Assembly: GCA_001661515.1 (NCBI GenBank) | Contig: LUVW01000004.1 | Location: 589,069 to 653,068, forward strand | Length of the DNA stretch: 64,000 bases | Reading direction: 5' to 3' | DNA from: Capniomyces stellatus | Taxonomy: Eukaryota > Kickxellomycota > Harpellomycetes > Harpellales > Legeriomycetaceae | Part shown: in pieces, positions 22,817-32,799 of the stretch | How positions within the stretch are numbered: position 1 is the stretch's first letter | How the letters are laid out: each line of letters begins with the position of its first letter | Made by a program: the position numbers and the translations under genes | The notes under the pieces: model-generated | What the model saw: the letters and a program-made list of their open reading frames with translations, nothing else | Told to the model about the DNA's origin: nothing | The model's database searches: none

Positions 22817-25027
22817 ATGAGCAGGACGAGTAGGAGAACAATGTCCTTGGTGGTAAAAATGTTTGAGGGACTCAAGGTCCACAATGTATTGATGAAGGAG
22901 CTGAGAGGCGATATTACACAAACTAGCAGTCCAGCTGTGTGTTTAAAAGGCGAGGGGGGGTTGGTTGATTTGGTTGACATAAACCTAGTTGACAAGAGCG
23001 AGTCTGGGAAAGAAGAGTATGCAAAGTTGAGGGAGCACAGCCAGAGATCCAGGTTAGTGGAGGGGGGCTTTTGGAGCTATGCGATTCCAAGTGCTCAAAA
23101 CTCACCAAGAATAGCGAGTTTCAATGCAGAGGGGGCAAACCTGCTTGGGCTTGAGGGCGAGCTGATAGCTGAGCGGGTAAAGAAGTTTAAGAGACTTGGT
23201 GGCTACAGGGCTAGGCAGAGCGTTGAGTTGGAGTATGAGAAGGAGCTTGAGGGGCTGAAATTACCAGAAAGCGGGAGCGTTGAGAGTGTGGAGGGAGCGG
23301 GTACGGGCTGTATGGGCACTGGAAAGCGAGGGAAAGTGGACGTTGAGACTCGAGAGTTTGTGAAGGATTTGACGGAAATACTGAGCGGAAATAAGATTGT
23401 CGAGGGAAGGTATCCTTGGGCGCATAACTATGGTGGGCACCAGTTTGGGTACTGGGCAGACCAATTGGGTGATGGAAGAGCGATTTCGCTTTTCCAGGTT
23501 GAGGTGGACAGTGATGGTTCAGCATATATGGCCAGTTCGGGTACTGGGGAAGGGCAAGCGAACTCTAGAAAAGAAAGGGGTGTAGTGGAGAGTTGTGAGA
23601 AGGAAAAGCGCGATAGTAGGACGAAAAAGAAGATAATGGAGCTGCAGCTGAAGGGTAGTGGCAAGACACCGTTTTCGCGGGCGGGAGATGGGCTTGCGGT
23701 GCTGAGATCGAGTATCCGGGAGTACTTGGTAGCAGAGAACATGGCGTTTATGAATGTTCCAACAACGCGATCGCTGTCGATAATACACACGGCGAATTTA
23801 GTTTATCGCGAAGAAGTTGAGTTTGGGGCGGTTGTGGGGCGGTTGGCGGAGTCGTTTGTTAGGTTTGGGTCGTTTGAGCTTGCGTACCGTAGACAAAATG
23901 GCGAGAAGGGATTGGTTAAGCAGTTGGCAGACTATGTGATAAGAAACTTTTACCCGTATTTGTCAGCAAGGAAGGGCGGGTACAACGTATACGGAGAGTT
24001 TTTGAGGGAGGTGGTCAAGAAGACGGGTGAGTTGGTTGGACATTGGCAAGCGGTTGGATTCTGCCACGGGGTTTTGAATACGGACAACATGTCTATTTTG
24101 GGAGTGACAATTGATTATGGCCCGTTTGGGTTTCTTGATGGGTTTGATGCAGGCTGGATATGTAACCATTCAGACACCGAGGGTAGATATGCGTTTAGTG
24201 AGCAGCCAAAGATAGCGCTTTGGAATCTTCTAAGGCTTGCGGGGCCGCTGTATGACCTGATAGAGTACGAGAATGTAGTGGAGGATGAGCAGGGCAAGCA
24301 GGTTGATAGTTCGGCCAAGATAGTTACAGAGATACTGAATGGATACGGGGCAGTGTTCAGTAACAAGTACTTTGAACTGATGAACAAGAAAATGGGAATA
24401 TACACGGCAATCCAAGAGGCACAGGATGAAGACGAGTATTACCAGGCATGTAAAGCCGATTTTAGCAAGGTTGTGCAGCCGCTGATGGACATTATGGAAA
24501 AATACAAACTCGACTATACAAGCACGATGCGCAGGATGGGCATAGTGGCTTCAATAGCGTCAGAATCTGTCGGAAAAAACATCCCCAAGTCACAAGTGGA
24601 TGACGAGATCAGCAGGCGAAGTCTAGAGTGGGCAACAGAAACACTGAGACTGTCCAACATCACCAACACGCAAAGTGGGTTTAACGACACGCTTGACCAA
24701 GTAGTAAAGTACGTGGTGGATATTTACATTCCACACATAAGAAGACTAAATGTTGATCTGGCGACGATTCGGCCAAAAATGGACAAATCCAACCCTCAAT
24801 TCATTCTGAGAAACTGGATTGCCCAGGACATCATCAAGCAGTGCGAGGCAGACAAAACGGGCGAGTATAAACGGCTTGACGAGGCGCTACTACTGCTCAC
24901 CAAACACGCGTACGACGACGCGGACACGCTTTTTAAAGAGTTTCCAGACTTGTTTCCAAACGCGCCAAGGTACTCGGGAACAGTCCCGAAATGGGGAGAG
25001 AATATACAATGTAGCTGCAGTTCATAG
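22817..25027 (+). CDS. SELO: protein adenylyltransferase SelO/YdiU (Cys form)
   Basis: Single exon, 736 residues from the ATG at 22817; later in-frame ATGs at 22841 and 22859 are alternatives, and the basic N-terminus (MSRTSRRTMSLVVKMFEG) suits mitochondrial import. SelO is a pseudokinase-fold enzyme that transfers AMP to Ser/Thr/Tyr, linked to redox stress. Seen: EGRYPWAHNYGGHQFG, QLGDGRAISL, ELQLKGSGKTPFSRAGDGLAVLRSS with the nucleotide-binding Lys and Arg residues, VPTTRSLSI, FCHGVLNTDNMSILGVTIDYGPFGFLD with the metal-binding Asp/Asn, and a C-terminus CSCSS where vertebrates have selenocysteine at the third-last residue. Two charged insertions (around LPESGSVESVEG and around EGQANSRKERG) are not usual for the family. 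Convergent with PGK. Confidence 0.93.
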   Translation: MSRTSRRTMSLVVKMFEGLKVHNVLMKELRGDITQTSSPAVCLKGEGGLVDLVDINLVDKSESGKEEYAKLREHSQRSRLVEGGFWSYAIPSAQNSPRIASFNAEGANLLGLEGELIAERVKKFKRLGGYRARQSVELEYEKELEGLKLPESGSVESVEGAGTGCMGTGKRGKVDVETREFVKDLTEILSGNKIVEGRYPWAHNYGGHQFGYWADQLGDGRAISLFQVEVDSDGSAYMASSGTGEGQANSRKERGVVESCEKEKRDSRTKKKIMELQLKGSGKTPFSRAGDGLAVLRSSIREYLVAENMAFMNVPTTRSLSIIHTANLVYREEVEFGAVVGRLAESFVRFGSFELAYRRQNGEKGLVKQLADYVIRNFYPYLSARKGGYNVYGEFLREVVKKTGELVGHWQAVGFCHGVLNTDNMSILGVTIDYGPFGFLDGFDAGWICNHSDTEGRYAFSEQPKIALWNLLRLAGPLYDLIEYENVVEDEQGKQVDSSAKIVTEILNGYGAVFSNKYFELMNKKMGIYTAIQEAQDEDEYYQACKADFSKVVQPLMDIMEKYKLDYTSTMRRMGIVASIASESVGKNIPKSQVDDEISRRSLEWATETLRLSNITNTQSGFNDTLDQVVKYVVDIYIPHIRRLNVDLATIRPKMDKSNPQFILRNWIAQDIIKQCEADKTGEYKRLDEALLLLTKHAYDDADTLFKEFPDLFPNAPRYSGTVPKWGENIQCSCSS

Positions 25028-25179
25028 AATGATATTTATGGTAGCGGTCTTTTTTTTTATTGGTAGTTTATTACTTTTGAAAAGAGTAGAATATATAATA
25101 TAGCGACAACCAATAGAAAGAAAAACAAACAAACACGTGATTTAGGTTATGAAATAAATTAATTAATAAAGTTTTGGAT

Positions 25180-26525
25180 TTAGATCTTGTCGGAAAGAGC
25201 ATAGATTCCTGGCAAGGGTTTTCCTTCCAAAAGCTCAAGTGATGCACCGCCGCCAGTGGAGACGTGGGAGAGTTTGTCCTCGACCTCCCACTTGGCAGCA
25301 GCAGTAGCAGTGTCTCCACCACCAATGATGGAGATGGAGCCGTGCTGGGTGGCATTGATGGCAGCGTCCATGGTAGCTTTTGTTCCTTGGGCAAACTTGT
25401 CAAATTCAAAGACACCACAGGGACCGTTCCAGACAATGAGTTTAGACTCGTTGATGACTTGGGCAAATTCGATGCAGCTCTGTGGGCCTACATCAAGACC
25501 CATCCAGCCGTCAGGAATGCCCTGTTCGACAGTGACGATTTTGGTGTTTGCGGTTGGGGAAAAGCTGTCGGCAATGATAAAGTCTTTTGGCACGACAAAT
25601 TTGACGTTTTTGGCTTTTGCCTTTTCAATCAAACTTTCAACAATTTGTGCTCCTTCCTTGTCAAACAAAGACCCTCCAATCTCCATCTTGTTTATCACCT
25701 TAAGGAAAGTGTACGCCATTCCTCCAGCAACTATCATTGAATCTACCTTGTCAAGAAGACTTGAGATCAGCTGGATCTTGTCTGACACTTTTGCTCCCCC
25801 AAGAATCGCAAGGTATGGATGCGCTGGGGTCTCCAACGCCTGTGAAAAGTAGTTCAACTCCTTCTCCATAAGCAATCCTGCTGCCTTCACCTGCAAATCA
25901 ACCCCAACCATCGACGAATGTGCTCTGTGTGCTGTCCCAAACGCATCGTTCACATATACGTCTCCCAGTCTTGTCAACGACCGCCTGAACTCCTCCACCT
26001 TCTCCCCGCTCGCCTTCACCTTCTTACCCTCTGCATCCTTTGAACTTCCCTCCTCTTCAATATGGAACCGCAGGTTTTCCAACAACACTACCTGTCCCCC
26101 ACTCAAACTCGAACACTCCCTCTCTACCTCCTCACCAACACAATCATTCAAAAACTTCACCGGCTTGCCCAACAGCTTCTCCAGCTCTACTGCAACCGGC
26201 TTCAACGAGTATTTCTCTACTCTTACTCCATCTGGACGCCCAAGATGACTCATCAACACTACTCCCGCCGCTCCTATTTCATCAACAGCTCTCTTTATTA
26301 TCCTCTCAATCCTATTCCCTCCCTCACTTTCTTTTTCTATTCTTTTCTATTCTTATTCTTACCTTTATCCAACACGCTTTGAATTGTTGGCAACGCTGCT
26401 ACAATTCTCGCATTGTTTGTGATTGCACACGACGAATCCTGTGGAACATTGAAATCCACCCTCATCAACACCCGCTTGTTTGACACTTCAACGTCTCTGA
26501 TTGATACCTTGTTTGAAATCGACAT
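25180..26525 (-). CDS. PGK1: phosphoglycerate kinase
   Basis: Exons 26525-26363 and 26273-25180, 418 residues (yeast 416). It converts 1,3-bisphosphoglycerate plus ADP to 3-phosphoglycerate plus ATP in glycolysis. Motifs: [12 protein letters not shown], the junction [19 protein letters not shown] (which fixes the intron, phase 1), [64 protein letters not shown] and the nucleotide loop [11 protein letters not shown] with [20 protein letters not shown] replaces the more usual GPPGVFE, a mild change. The start is the ATG at 26525 (MSISNKVSI); upstream in-frame sequence lacks an ATG. Confidence 0.95.
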
Positions 26526-27946
26526 TTTTCCTACTTGCTTTCCTACTTGTCTTGCTAGTACTCCTAATACAAAGTACACTGTCGTTGTTATATACACTAT
26601 CTTTCCTATACTTTCTCTCTTTTTTTTTTACTATTGCTATTGTTTTTTTACAATTGCCTCAAGAGAAATGTATTCAACCTTTTTCTTTTTATCTTTTTAC
26701 CTTTATTTCTTTTTCTTTATTACTAATAAGAAAAATACACTTTATTCTGACAAAAGTATCCCTAGTCTTTCGACCTTAATTGCTGGTTTTATACTTTTTT
26801 TTTTTTTCCTCCATCCTATTTCTCCAATATTTTTTTTTTTCTTCCTCATTATACACTTTTTTATTGTTGTTTTGCAATCAAAAGCTAAAAAATAATATCA
26901 ACAATACCAATTAAAGTTCTTACGTAAAATGCTCTCTATTTTGATGTTCAAGGTCTTTTAATTATGATTTATGTCTAACAAACATTTAATAGTAATCCCT
27001 TATCTCTTTTAATCATCTTTCCTTGCTTTTGCCACCCACAAACAACAAATCTCCCCCCCCCCCCCCCTTTTTCTTTTTTTTTTTTTTTTTTTTTTTTTNC
27101 CCCCCCCCCCCCATTTTGCTCTTATTTATGCTCTTCATTGTTATTCATGATGTTTTTTTCTTCACGTAAACTGAACTTTTTCTTTCTCTTTAAATAATTT
27201 CTGATTCAAATTGGTTTGGCTTGTCGCATGATTTTTTGTTTTTCCTCCATCCAATCTATTTATTGACTTTCTCTCCTCTGTTTGCGCAATATCACTCCAC
27301 GCCGTAATATCTATCTTCTTTTTAATTTTGCCACATGTTTTGACTCCCTACTCCATTTCCTTTCCATAAAGACCACACTTTCCCTATCTTGCTATCTCTC
27401 TCCCTCTTTCAATCATAAAGCACACCACCATCAATAAAAAAACTGAAACACCACCCATTTGTTTTTTTATCAACCATATTCTCCCTCCAACATTTACAAA
27501 CACTATCGATGTTATTCTGATGACTATCGATCAAAAGCCAACTCTTAATCATTCTATTATAGCAAGACTTGTAAATCAATTAGTCCATAACATTTATGCC
27601 TGAAACTTGAGTGGAAACGTGTCCGCGTCTGCAACAATGTCTTGAATATCTTATCATCCAGAACTTGATCACTTTCATCCCAAACATAATGACTCTGGTT
27701 TATATATAACTTGTAAAGCAGGCACAACTCTCTGCAACAATCTTGACAAGCCAAATACATAATTGATATTTACTCTGTTTTCTGTCTTTTGATCATAGTA
27801 CATTTAGAATATAGAATAAATAAAGTGATAGCGAAAAATTAAGCTCACAAGTCCAAACAAATGGCTTAAAAAATAAAGAAAAGCTCCGTGTTAGTACACT
27901 GGTGAAATAGAATAAAAACAAAAGTGTAAAAACAAAAACAGCGTGC
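26526..27946. other. 1.4 kb intergenic, pyrimidine-rich on plus strand
   Basis: Upstream of PGK. 26580-27480 is dominated by T and C on the plus strand (purines on the PGK sense strand) and holds the C/T homopolymers with an N at 27052-27112. Long Phe/Leu-rich frames here are composition artefacts. Confidence 0.55.
27052..27112. other. poly-C / poly-T / N / poly-C seam
   Basis: Sixteen C, about thirty T, one N (27099) and thirteen C. Like 4611-4654 and the window end, this looks like an unresolved join or read artefact. Confidence 0.75.
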
Positions 27947-28504
27947 CTATATGTAGGCCAATGTCATATACTTGGCTTCGTTCTTCTCTTTCTTTCCATA
28001 GGCAAATGACATTCCTAGCTTCAAATGCTCGCCACACTTTCCGACCTGCTGGCTACCTTCATAAACAGCCTTGGCGATATACAGCTGCTCCCCATTCTCC
28101 TCATGGCCCGCCTCAACCGGACGACACGACTGTGCCTTGAACACTCCATTCTGTTCAACCCAACGCAGGCGGCTTGCATCGCCACACAACACAAAATATT
28201 CCGGTAGTTGAACTTCTTTGCCTCCATAACTAAGCGCAAACCCTCCACCCTCGAGGTGTGGTCCGCATTTTCCAGGGTGCAAACCGCCTTTATAAAACGC
28301 TCTTGCAATATACAACGGCTTTCCGTCCCTTTCTATCCCTCCTTGGATGGCATTGGGCGGAACTGTCCCATTTTTTGCACTTACCCACTGGAACGAAGAG
28401 TTTTGGTTGCTTGCTGGGTTTTGCTGTGGAGCCCCGCATCCCTGGGCTTGATTTGGGTTTGGCATCCCGTAGCCTTGGTTGTTGTAGTTTCCCGGATTTT
28501 GCAT
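27947..28504 (-). CDS. DM9-repeat (DUF3421) protein
   Basis: Single exon, 185 residues, no signal peptide. Residues 1-~38 are Asn/Gln/Pro/Gly-rich and disordered. Then two DM9 repeats: ~39-110 (FQWVSAKNGTVPPNAIQGG, then PLYIARAFYKGGLHPGKCG, Y-GGKEV and YFVLC) and ~112-185 (LRWVEQNGVFKAQSCRPV, QLYIAKAVYEGSQQVGKCG, FAYGKKEK). DM9 proteins are best known in insects, flatworms and molluscs, where some bind mannose or mark microbes; fungal members exist but are not common as far as I know. A TATAAAAG element sits ~75 bp upstream. Domain call is firm; sugar binding and any horizontal origin are inference. Confidence 0.85.
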   Translation of the reverse strand: MQNPGNYNNQGYGMPNPNQAQGCGAPQQNPASNQNSSFQWVSAKNGTVPPNAIQGGIERDGKPLYIARAFYKGGLHPGKCGPHLEGGGFALSYGGKEVQLPEYFVLCGDASRLRWVEQNGVFKAQSCRPVEAGHEENGEQLYIAKAVYEGSQQVGKCGEHLKLGMSFAYGKKEKNEAKYMTLAYI

Positions 28505-30135
28505 TTTTGTTGTTTTTGCAGTACTTGGCTTGTATTTCTAAAACTTGGATTACTAAAGTATAATCGAATAATATGCTTTTATAAACACCTGAATTGATTT
28601 TGTAGCGTAACCAAGGCAATGTTTATATAGTTTTCAAGAATAATGGCTTTTTTCTAGGCAAAGTAATAAAATATTTGATTTCAATATGAAAAAAAGTAAA
28701 TGAGCAATGAAAAAAAAAGAGTAATTTATAATTAATGGTCAAAAATTCTTGCACTGTTTTAATTTAAAATAAAGAAAGGAAAACCCTAAACAAAAGAAAC
28801 TCTACAATTCATAATTGTTCAACTTGACCAGTAATAACAACCATTTCGCTACTATTTTTATTTCCACAATGCGGTTACCAATAATAGAAATGGCCTTAAA
28901 TACAATGGCTCCTTATTAAAACGGAACTGGAATTTATCATAACCTATCTAATTACCCAACTCCATTCATGTAACTATTATCTCAACTATAATGGAATCTC
29001 TGGGTTAGTTTAATTGATCCACCCGCTTTTGTTTATTTTCATTTGCCACTTTTAAATTGGCTAAATCGATAATTGCCTGGACTATTAAACTTGTACAGTC
29101 GGCTTACTTTTGTCAACTTGGAGTTTTATTATTTTTGAACAAGCGCAAAGATAAGAGAAATGGGCAAACAAAAGCCGAAACCATAATTAGCCAAGTCGAG
29201 TGTCAAGTTTCTCTGAGTATACTCGTTGTCCAATCTTGGTTTAACAAAAGCTTCAAACCCAACAGCATCATAGCGAGATGGCCCTTATAGCATTTATTGA
29301 CCCATTTAGTTCATTGGGAGGACAGTAAACTTGTCCGTGACTTATGCAAGCAAGAGCAGTGTTCAGAAAGACAGAGTGCCAAGGCTTAATAGAACTTTAC
29401 TGATAGACAGGGCGGCACTCTAACAAATTCCAGCATTCTGCATAGTCGGTTTCCTTGGCGCAGGACCCGCAGACAAAGAAATAAAAAATATATTAAATTC
29501 GATTGGATGGATAGTAGAGCAGACCCCAATCAATTAGCAAAGTAGCGACAAGTGAGGTTTAAATAGAACCCGCGATAGTGGAATTTGTTCTTTCGATGAG
29601 CCAGGTTGCTTCGCCAAGGTTTGTCAAACATTCAAAAGCGTAGCCAATAAAAGCAAGTGTTTCATCAATGTGTAATAAGTACACCGTATGCGTATCGTAA
29701 AATAGTTATATATTTTTTTTTATTGAAACGTATCGTAAAATCTTGATGTTTTTGGCCTTACTTCCAGCAAAACCATTTTTGAGATTAAAATCAAAAGAAT
29801 AGCAAAAATACTACGAATCCCCTCCCCCCTCTCAAGCCTTTAATTATTTATTATCATTTAAATCCAAGCCTTACTTTAATTTTCTGTTATTATTATTGTC
29901 TCCTCCCTCTTTATCTCAAGGAATTCTGTTCGTACAATACTCTTTAGATTTATAACAAGAATAACGATTTACACTTAAAAATGGTTTCCATGAATTCAAC
30001 TACCAATTGATCAGCAGAATAGACCAAGGATTGAAAAAAGAAACGCGCAAAACATCCAAGATTCTTTTAATGAACCAACAATAGAACAGTATCGTTCCTG
30101 GCAAGCGTGTATACTAATAGCATGCAAAGTATAAA
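28505..30135. other. 1.6 kb intergenic, no gene seen
   Basis: Divergent promoter region of the DM9 gene (minus) and the NFS1-like gene (plus). A 77-codon frame at 29057 has no ATG at its start and no motif. Confidence 0.5.
28576..28583 (-). promoter_or_regulatory. TATA box (TATAAAAG) of the DM9 gene
   Basis: TATAAAAG on the minus strand, ~75 bp before the ATG, a plausible distance for a core promoter. Motif and spacing only. Confidence 0.4.
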
Positions 30136-31763
30136 ATGGGAAACAGATTAATAAAAAAACTGCTAAAAGGCACAACTTCAAGATCGAATAGTACCCAAAG
30201 TTATTGCCATCCCCTAAGCCCTTCAATTAATGGGCAGTGGCAATGTTTGTCAAAGATAGGCAATTCAGCAAATGCATGTGTAGTAAACAGATCAATTTGG
30301 GATCGGTCCAAAAATCTAACCAAGGCCAAGGGATATAGTACTCGATTTTTATCGACAGGCTTTGTAGATCCTCGGGCACTCGATTCAATGATCCCATTCC
30401 TTAGCGAAAAGTACGGAAATCCCCACTCGCGTACTCATAAGTATGGAAAGGAGGCAATCTACGCTATTGATGAAGCTCGCGAGAATGTGTCGGCTCTAAT
30501 AGGGGCGCCAGTAAACAGTATAATTTTTACATCTGGCGTTTCAGAATCCAATAATCTTGCAATAAAGGGCGTAGGTTTTAGCAAAAGCAACACAAAACGG
30601 GTTATTCTGACCACCGAGTTTGAGCATGAGAGCGTTTTAGCGAGTTGTAACGGACTAAAGGCTTTGGGATATCAGGTTAAACACATACCTGCAACTGGAA
30701 ATGGGTTTGTAGATGTACATTCTTTGGAAAAGATGATTCAAGAAGATACAGCGATGGTTTCGGTTTCAATACTCAACAGAAAAACAGGCGTCCTGCAGCC
30801 CATAGACCAAATCGGGAAATTGTGCCAAAAACATGGTGTGATGTTCCATTCTGACGTTTCAGCGGCACTGGGTAGAATACATATCGACGTAAGAGAACTG
30901 AAGCTTGATTTGATGAGTTTTTCAAGCAGAGCTGTTTATGGGCCTAGTGGGGTAGGCGGGCTGTTTATAAGCAGCAGCGCCAGCACATTTATCGATCCGA
31001 TAATATCAGGCGGTGGCCAGGAAAGGGGCTTTAGAAGCGGAACGCTTTCGCCATCGCTAATTGTTGGGTTTGGCACTGCTTGCTGCATCTCAAACAACGA
31101 CTTCAAGGTAATCCAACTTTAAGTTTCCGTTTGGCCCAAGCCAAGGTCTTTATAGTTAATTGATGGAATGATGAACCAAAAGCTTTTACGGGATAGATAC
31201 AGTACTGTGTATTGGTTCGAGTCCCGACGATTAGAGTGAATCATTGAGGTGATTCGCTCGATGGTCGATTTCGCAGGGGTACTGACTATTCGCCATGTCT
31301 ATACATTTCTTGGTTTGGTGCCTGAGCTGCCAGCCTCGGAGATGCTGTTGATATTGGACGTGTTGTTATGTTTGTATTGGATGTTTTAAATTTTGAATTA
31401 TATTTAACAGCCCTACATATACGCTTGCATATTAAATAGTACGAAATCGAGTATTTACAAGACATTTCAGAGTATTTTGGGTCCAAAGCAAAGTCAGTGC
31501 TTGGGTCTGTTGTTTTAGCCGGAGATAAAGACCTGGTTTGCCCTGGAATAATCACATTTGAATTACCCTGTAAGTCTTTGAGCCAAATTTCAATGTTGCA
31601 AGAGTGTATTATGGTTCCAGAAAAAAGCCCTTTGCGCTTCCCTAAATCAATTGGTGTCCAGGTCGACCCAGAAGCTTTGCGAATACAGCTCACGCTAGGG
31701 AGATTTACTAGTAGTTGTGACATCGACATGTTTGTACGTGCTGTATCTTCAATTTTGCCTTGA
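30136..31763 (+). CDS. cysteine desulfurase (NFS1)-like protein lacking PLP lysine and catalytic cysteine
   Basis: Exons 30136-31107 and 31440-31763 join at phase 0 (NNDFK|YEIEYLQ) to 431 residues. A basic ~70-residue N-terminus resembles a mitochondrial presequence. Nfs1 features kept: YGNPHSRTHKYGKEA, FTSGVSESNNLAIKGV, TTEFEHESV (His164, equal to IscS His104), FHSDVSAALGR (Asp240, IscS Asp180), SGGGQERGFRSGTLSPSLIVG, LGRFTSSCDID. Lost: the PLP-binding SGHK is SSRA (A266, codon 30931-30933), Gln183 is Ala, and the mobile loop with the active Cys (SSGSACTS) is missing, with VPEKSPLRF in its place. True Nfs1 supplies sulfur for Fe-S clusters. This copy cannot do PLP chemistry in the normal way, yet it has no stop or frameshift. 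Pseudoenzyme or young pseudogene. Confidence 0.82.
31225..31268 (+). other. imperfect hairpin in the NFS1-like intron
   Basis: GAGTGAATCA (31234-31243) faces TGATTCGCTC (31250-31259), ten pairs with one G-T, extended outward by CGAC/GTCG with a small internal loop. Function unknown. Confidence 0.5.
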
Positions 31764-32308
31764 TTTTCAAATTCTAATAATCTTTTCATCGATTTGCAAA
31801 ACATTATGTATATAACAACAGTATAGATTTCTCTTCTTATCTCTTCCTTTTATTATAAAGATATAGCAATTTTATTGTTGTGGGTACCGCGTTATAATCA
31901 TCATGAATATACACCACTTTACCCAGCTCGGGTCAATAAACACATATGCATATATCACATTCTTTGTATTGTTACCACTTTGTATCAGCTTGCTACAAAG
32001 CGTCTGAACTTTATTATTATTTTTTTCTTCTTTGGTTTTATTTTGCAGTAAACTCGCGCTAAAATATAAACAGATATGGCAGCACTACTGTGTCAATATC
32101 GATACTAGTCTAAATATATGATGCCTGATTTTAAACCAGGCAGTCGAGGAAAGTAATAAATAAATAAGACGGTGTAATTAAATAAGTAGGTGTAAAAAAA
32201 AAGCAACCCGACAGGGCAGTACAATTACGACAGCAGTATATACACCATGCAGGCCTAGACCATCCACTAGTCACTTTTCTAAGGCGTGCTTGTTGACCGA
32301 ATTTGCAC
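31764..32308. other. intergenic, nothing seen
   Basis: Spacer between the convergent NFS1-like and Cys-rich genes; only low-complexity AT-rich sequence. Confidence 0.5.
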
Positions 32309-32641
32309 TCAATAGTTAACTCGAACGTTTATCCGAATAAGAGTAGAGTATTCGCAATGGCTTTCTACGGCTACAGGGGGTTTGGCGGCTTCTTTTTTGG
32401 GTTCTACGCACCATCTAGGGCATTTGCACCAGTAATGTGACCAGTTGCATTTGCTGCAGTTATCGGGCTTTTGCACAACCTCCACAGGCTTTGCAACCTC
32501 GCAGTGGCAGTTGCGGGCATTGCATTTGTTAACGTTCGGGTTGATGTAGTCGCTATAGAACTTTTGAGGGTAGCAAACAACCTGGCTGTTGTTCTGGTGC
32601 GAGTTGTGGCACTTTTCAACGTAACAATTCTTGCATGTCAT
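32309..32641 (-). CDS. small Cys-rich protein, lineage-specific?
   Basis: 110 residues with about 14 Cys in CxxC, CxC and CxxxxC spacings: MTCKNCYVEKCHNSH, CNARNCHCE, CSKCNWSHYWCKCPRWC. No signal peptide or membrane segment, so it is not a typical secreted cysteine-knot effector; the CxxC pairs with His fit zinc or copper binding, or a thiol-rich storage role. The frame keeps this pattern over its whole length while the region is otherwise AT-rich, which supports a real gene. A TATAAAAG element lies ~155 bp upstream. I do not recognise the family; the metal-binding role is inference. Confidence 0.55.
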   Translation of the reverse strand: MTCKNCYVEKCHNSHQNNSQVVCYPQKFYSDYINPNVNKCNARNCHCEVAKPVEVVQKPDNCSKCNWSHYWCKCPRWCVEPKKEAAKPPVAVESHCEYSTLIRINVRVNY

Positions 32642-32791
32642 TTTGTCTAATAGTTTATGTGTCTGGTTAGGTAAATATTAAATAACGTGGGTGTTTGATT
32701 TTTTTTTTTTTCTTGAAAAAAAAAAGAGTTTAAATCCTGTAAATGTAGAGATGGGAGAGGCTACTTGGAAATAGAAAAATAGTGTGTGGTG

Positions 32792-32799
32792 CTTTTATA
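32792..32799 (-). promoter_or_regulatory. TATA box (TATAAAAG) of the Cys-rich gene
   Basis: TATAAAAG on the minus strand ~155 bp before the ATG at 32641; same octamer as before the DM9 gene. Confidence 0.35.

Noticed and set aside
25256..25852. 198- and 158-codon frames antisense to PGK
   Set aside because: Shadows of a well conserved coding strand.
26286..26362. shorter PGK introns ending at nearer AG sites
   Set aside because: They give 16-26 nt introns or wrong frame; only the acceptor before 26273 restores [17 protein letters not shown].
26040..26895. Phe/Leu/Ser-rich frames near the PGK start
   Set aside because: Come from the pyrimidine-rich strand opposite PGK and its promoter.
31190..31226. 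tRNA suggested by GGTTCGAGTCC
   Set aside because: The flanks do not form a T stem (A-A, T-C mismatches), and no A box, anticodon arm or acceptor stem is found.
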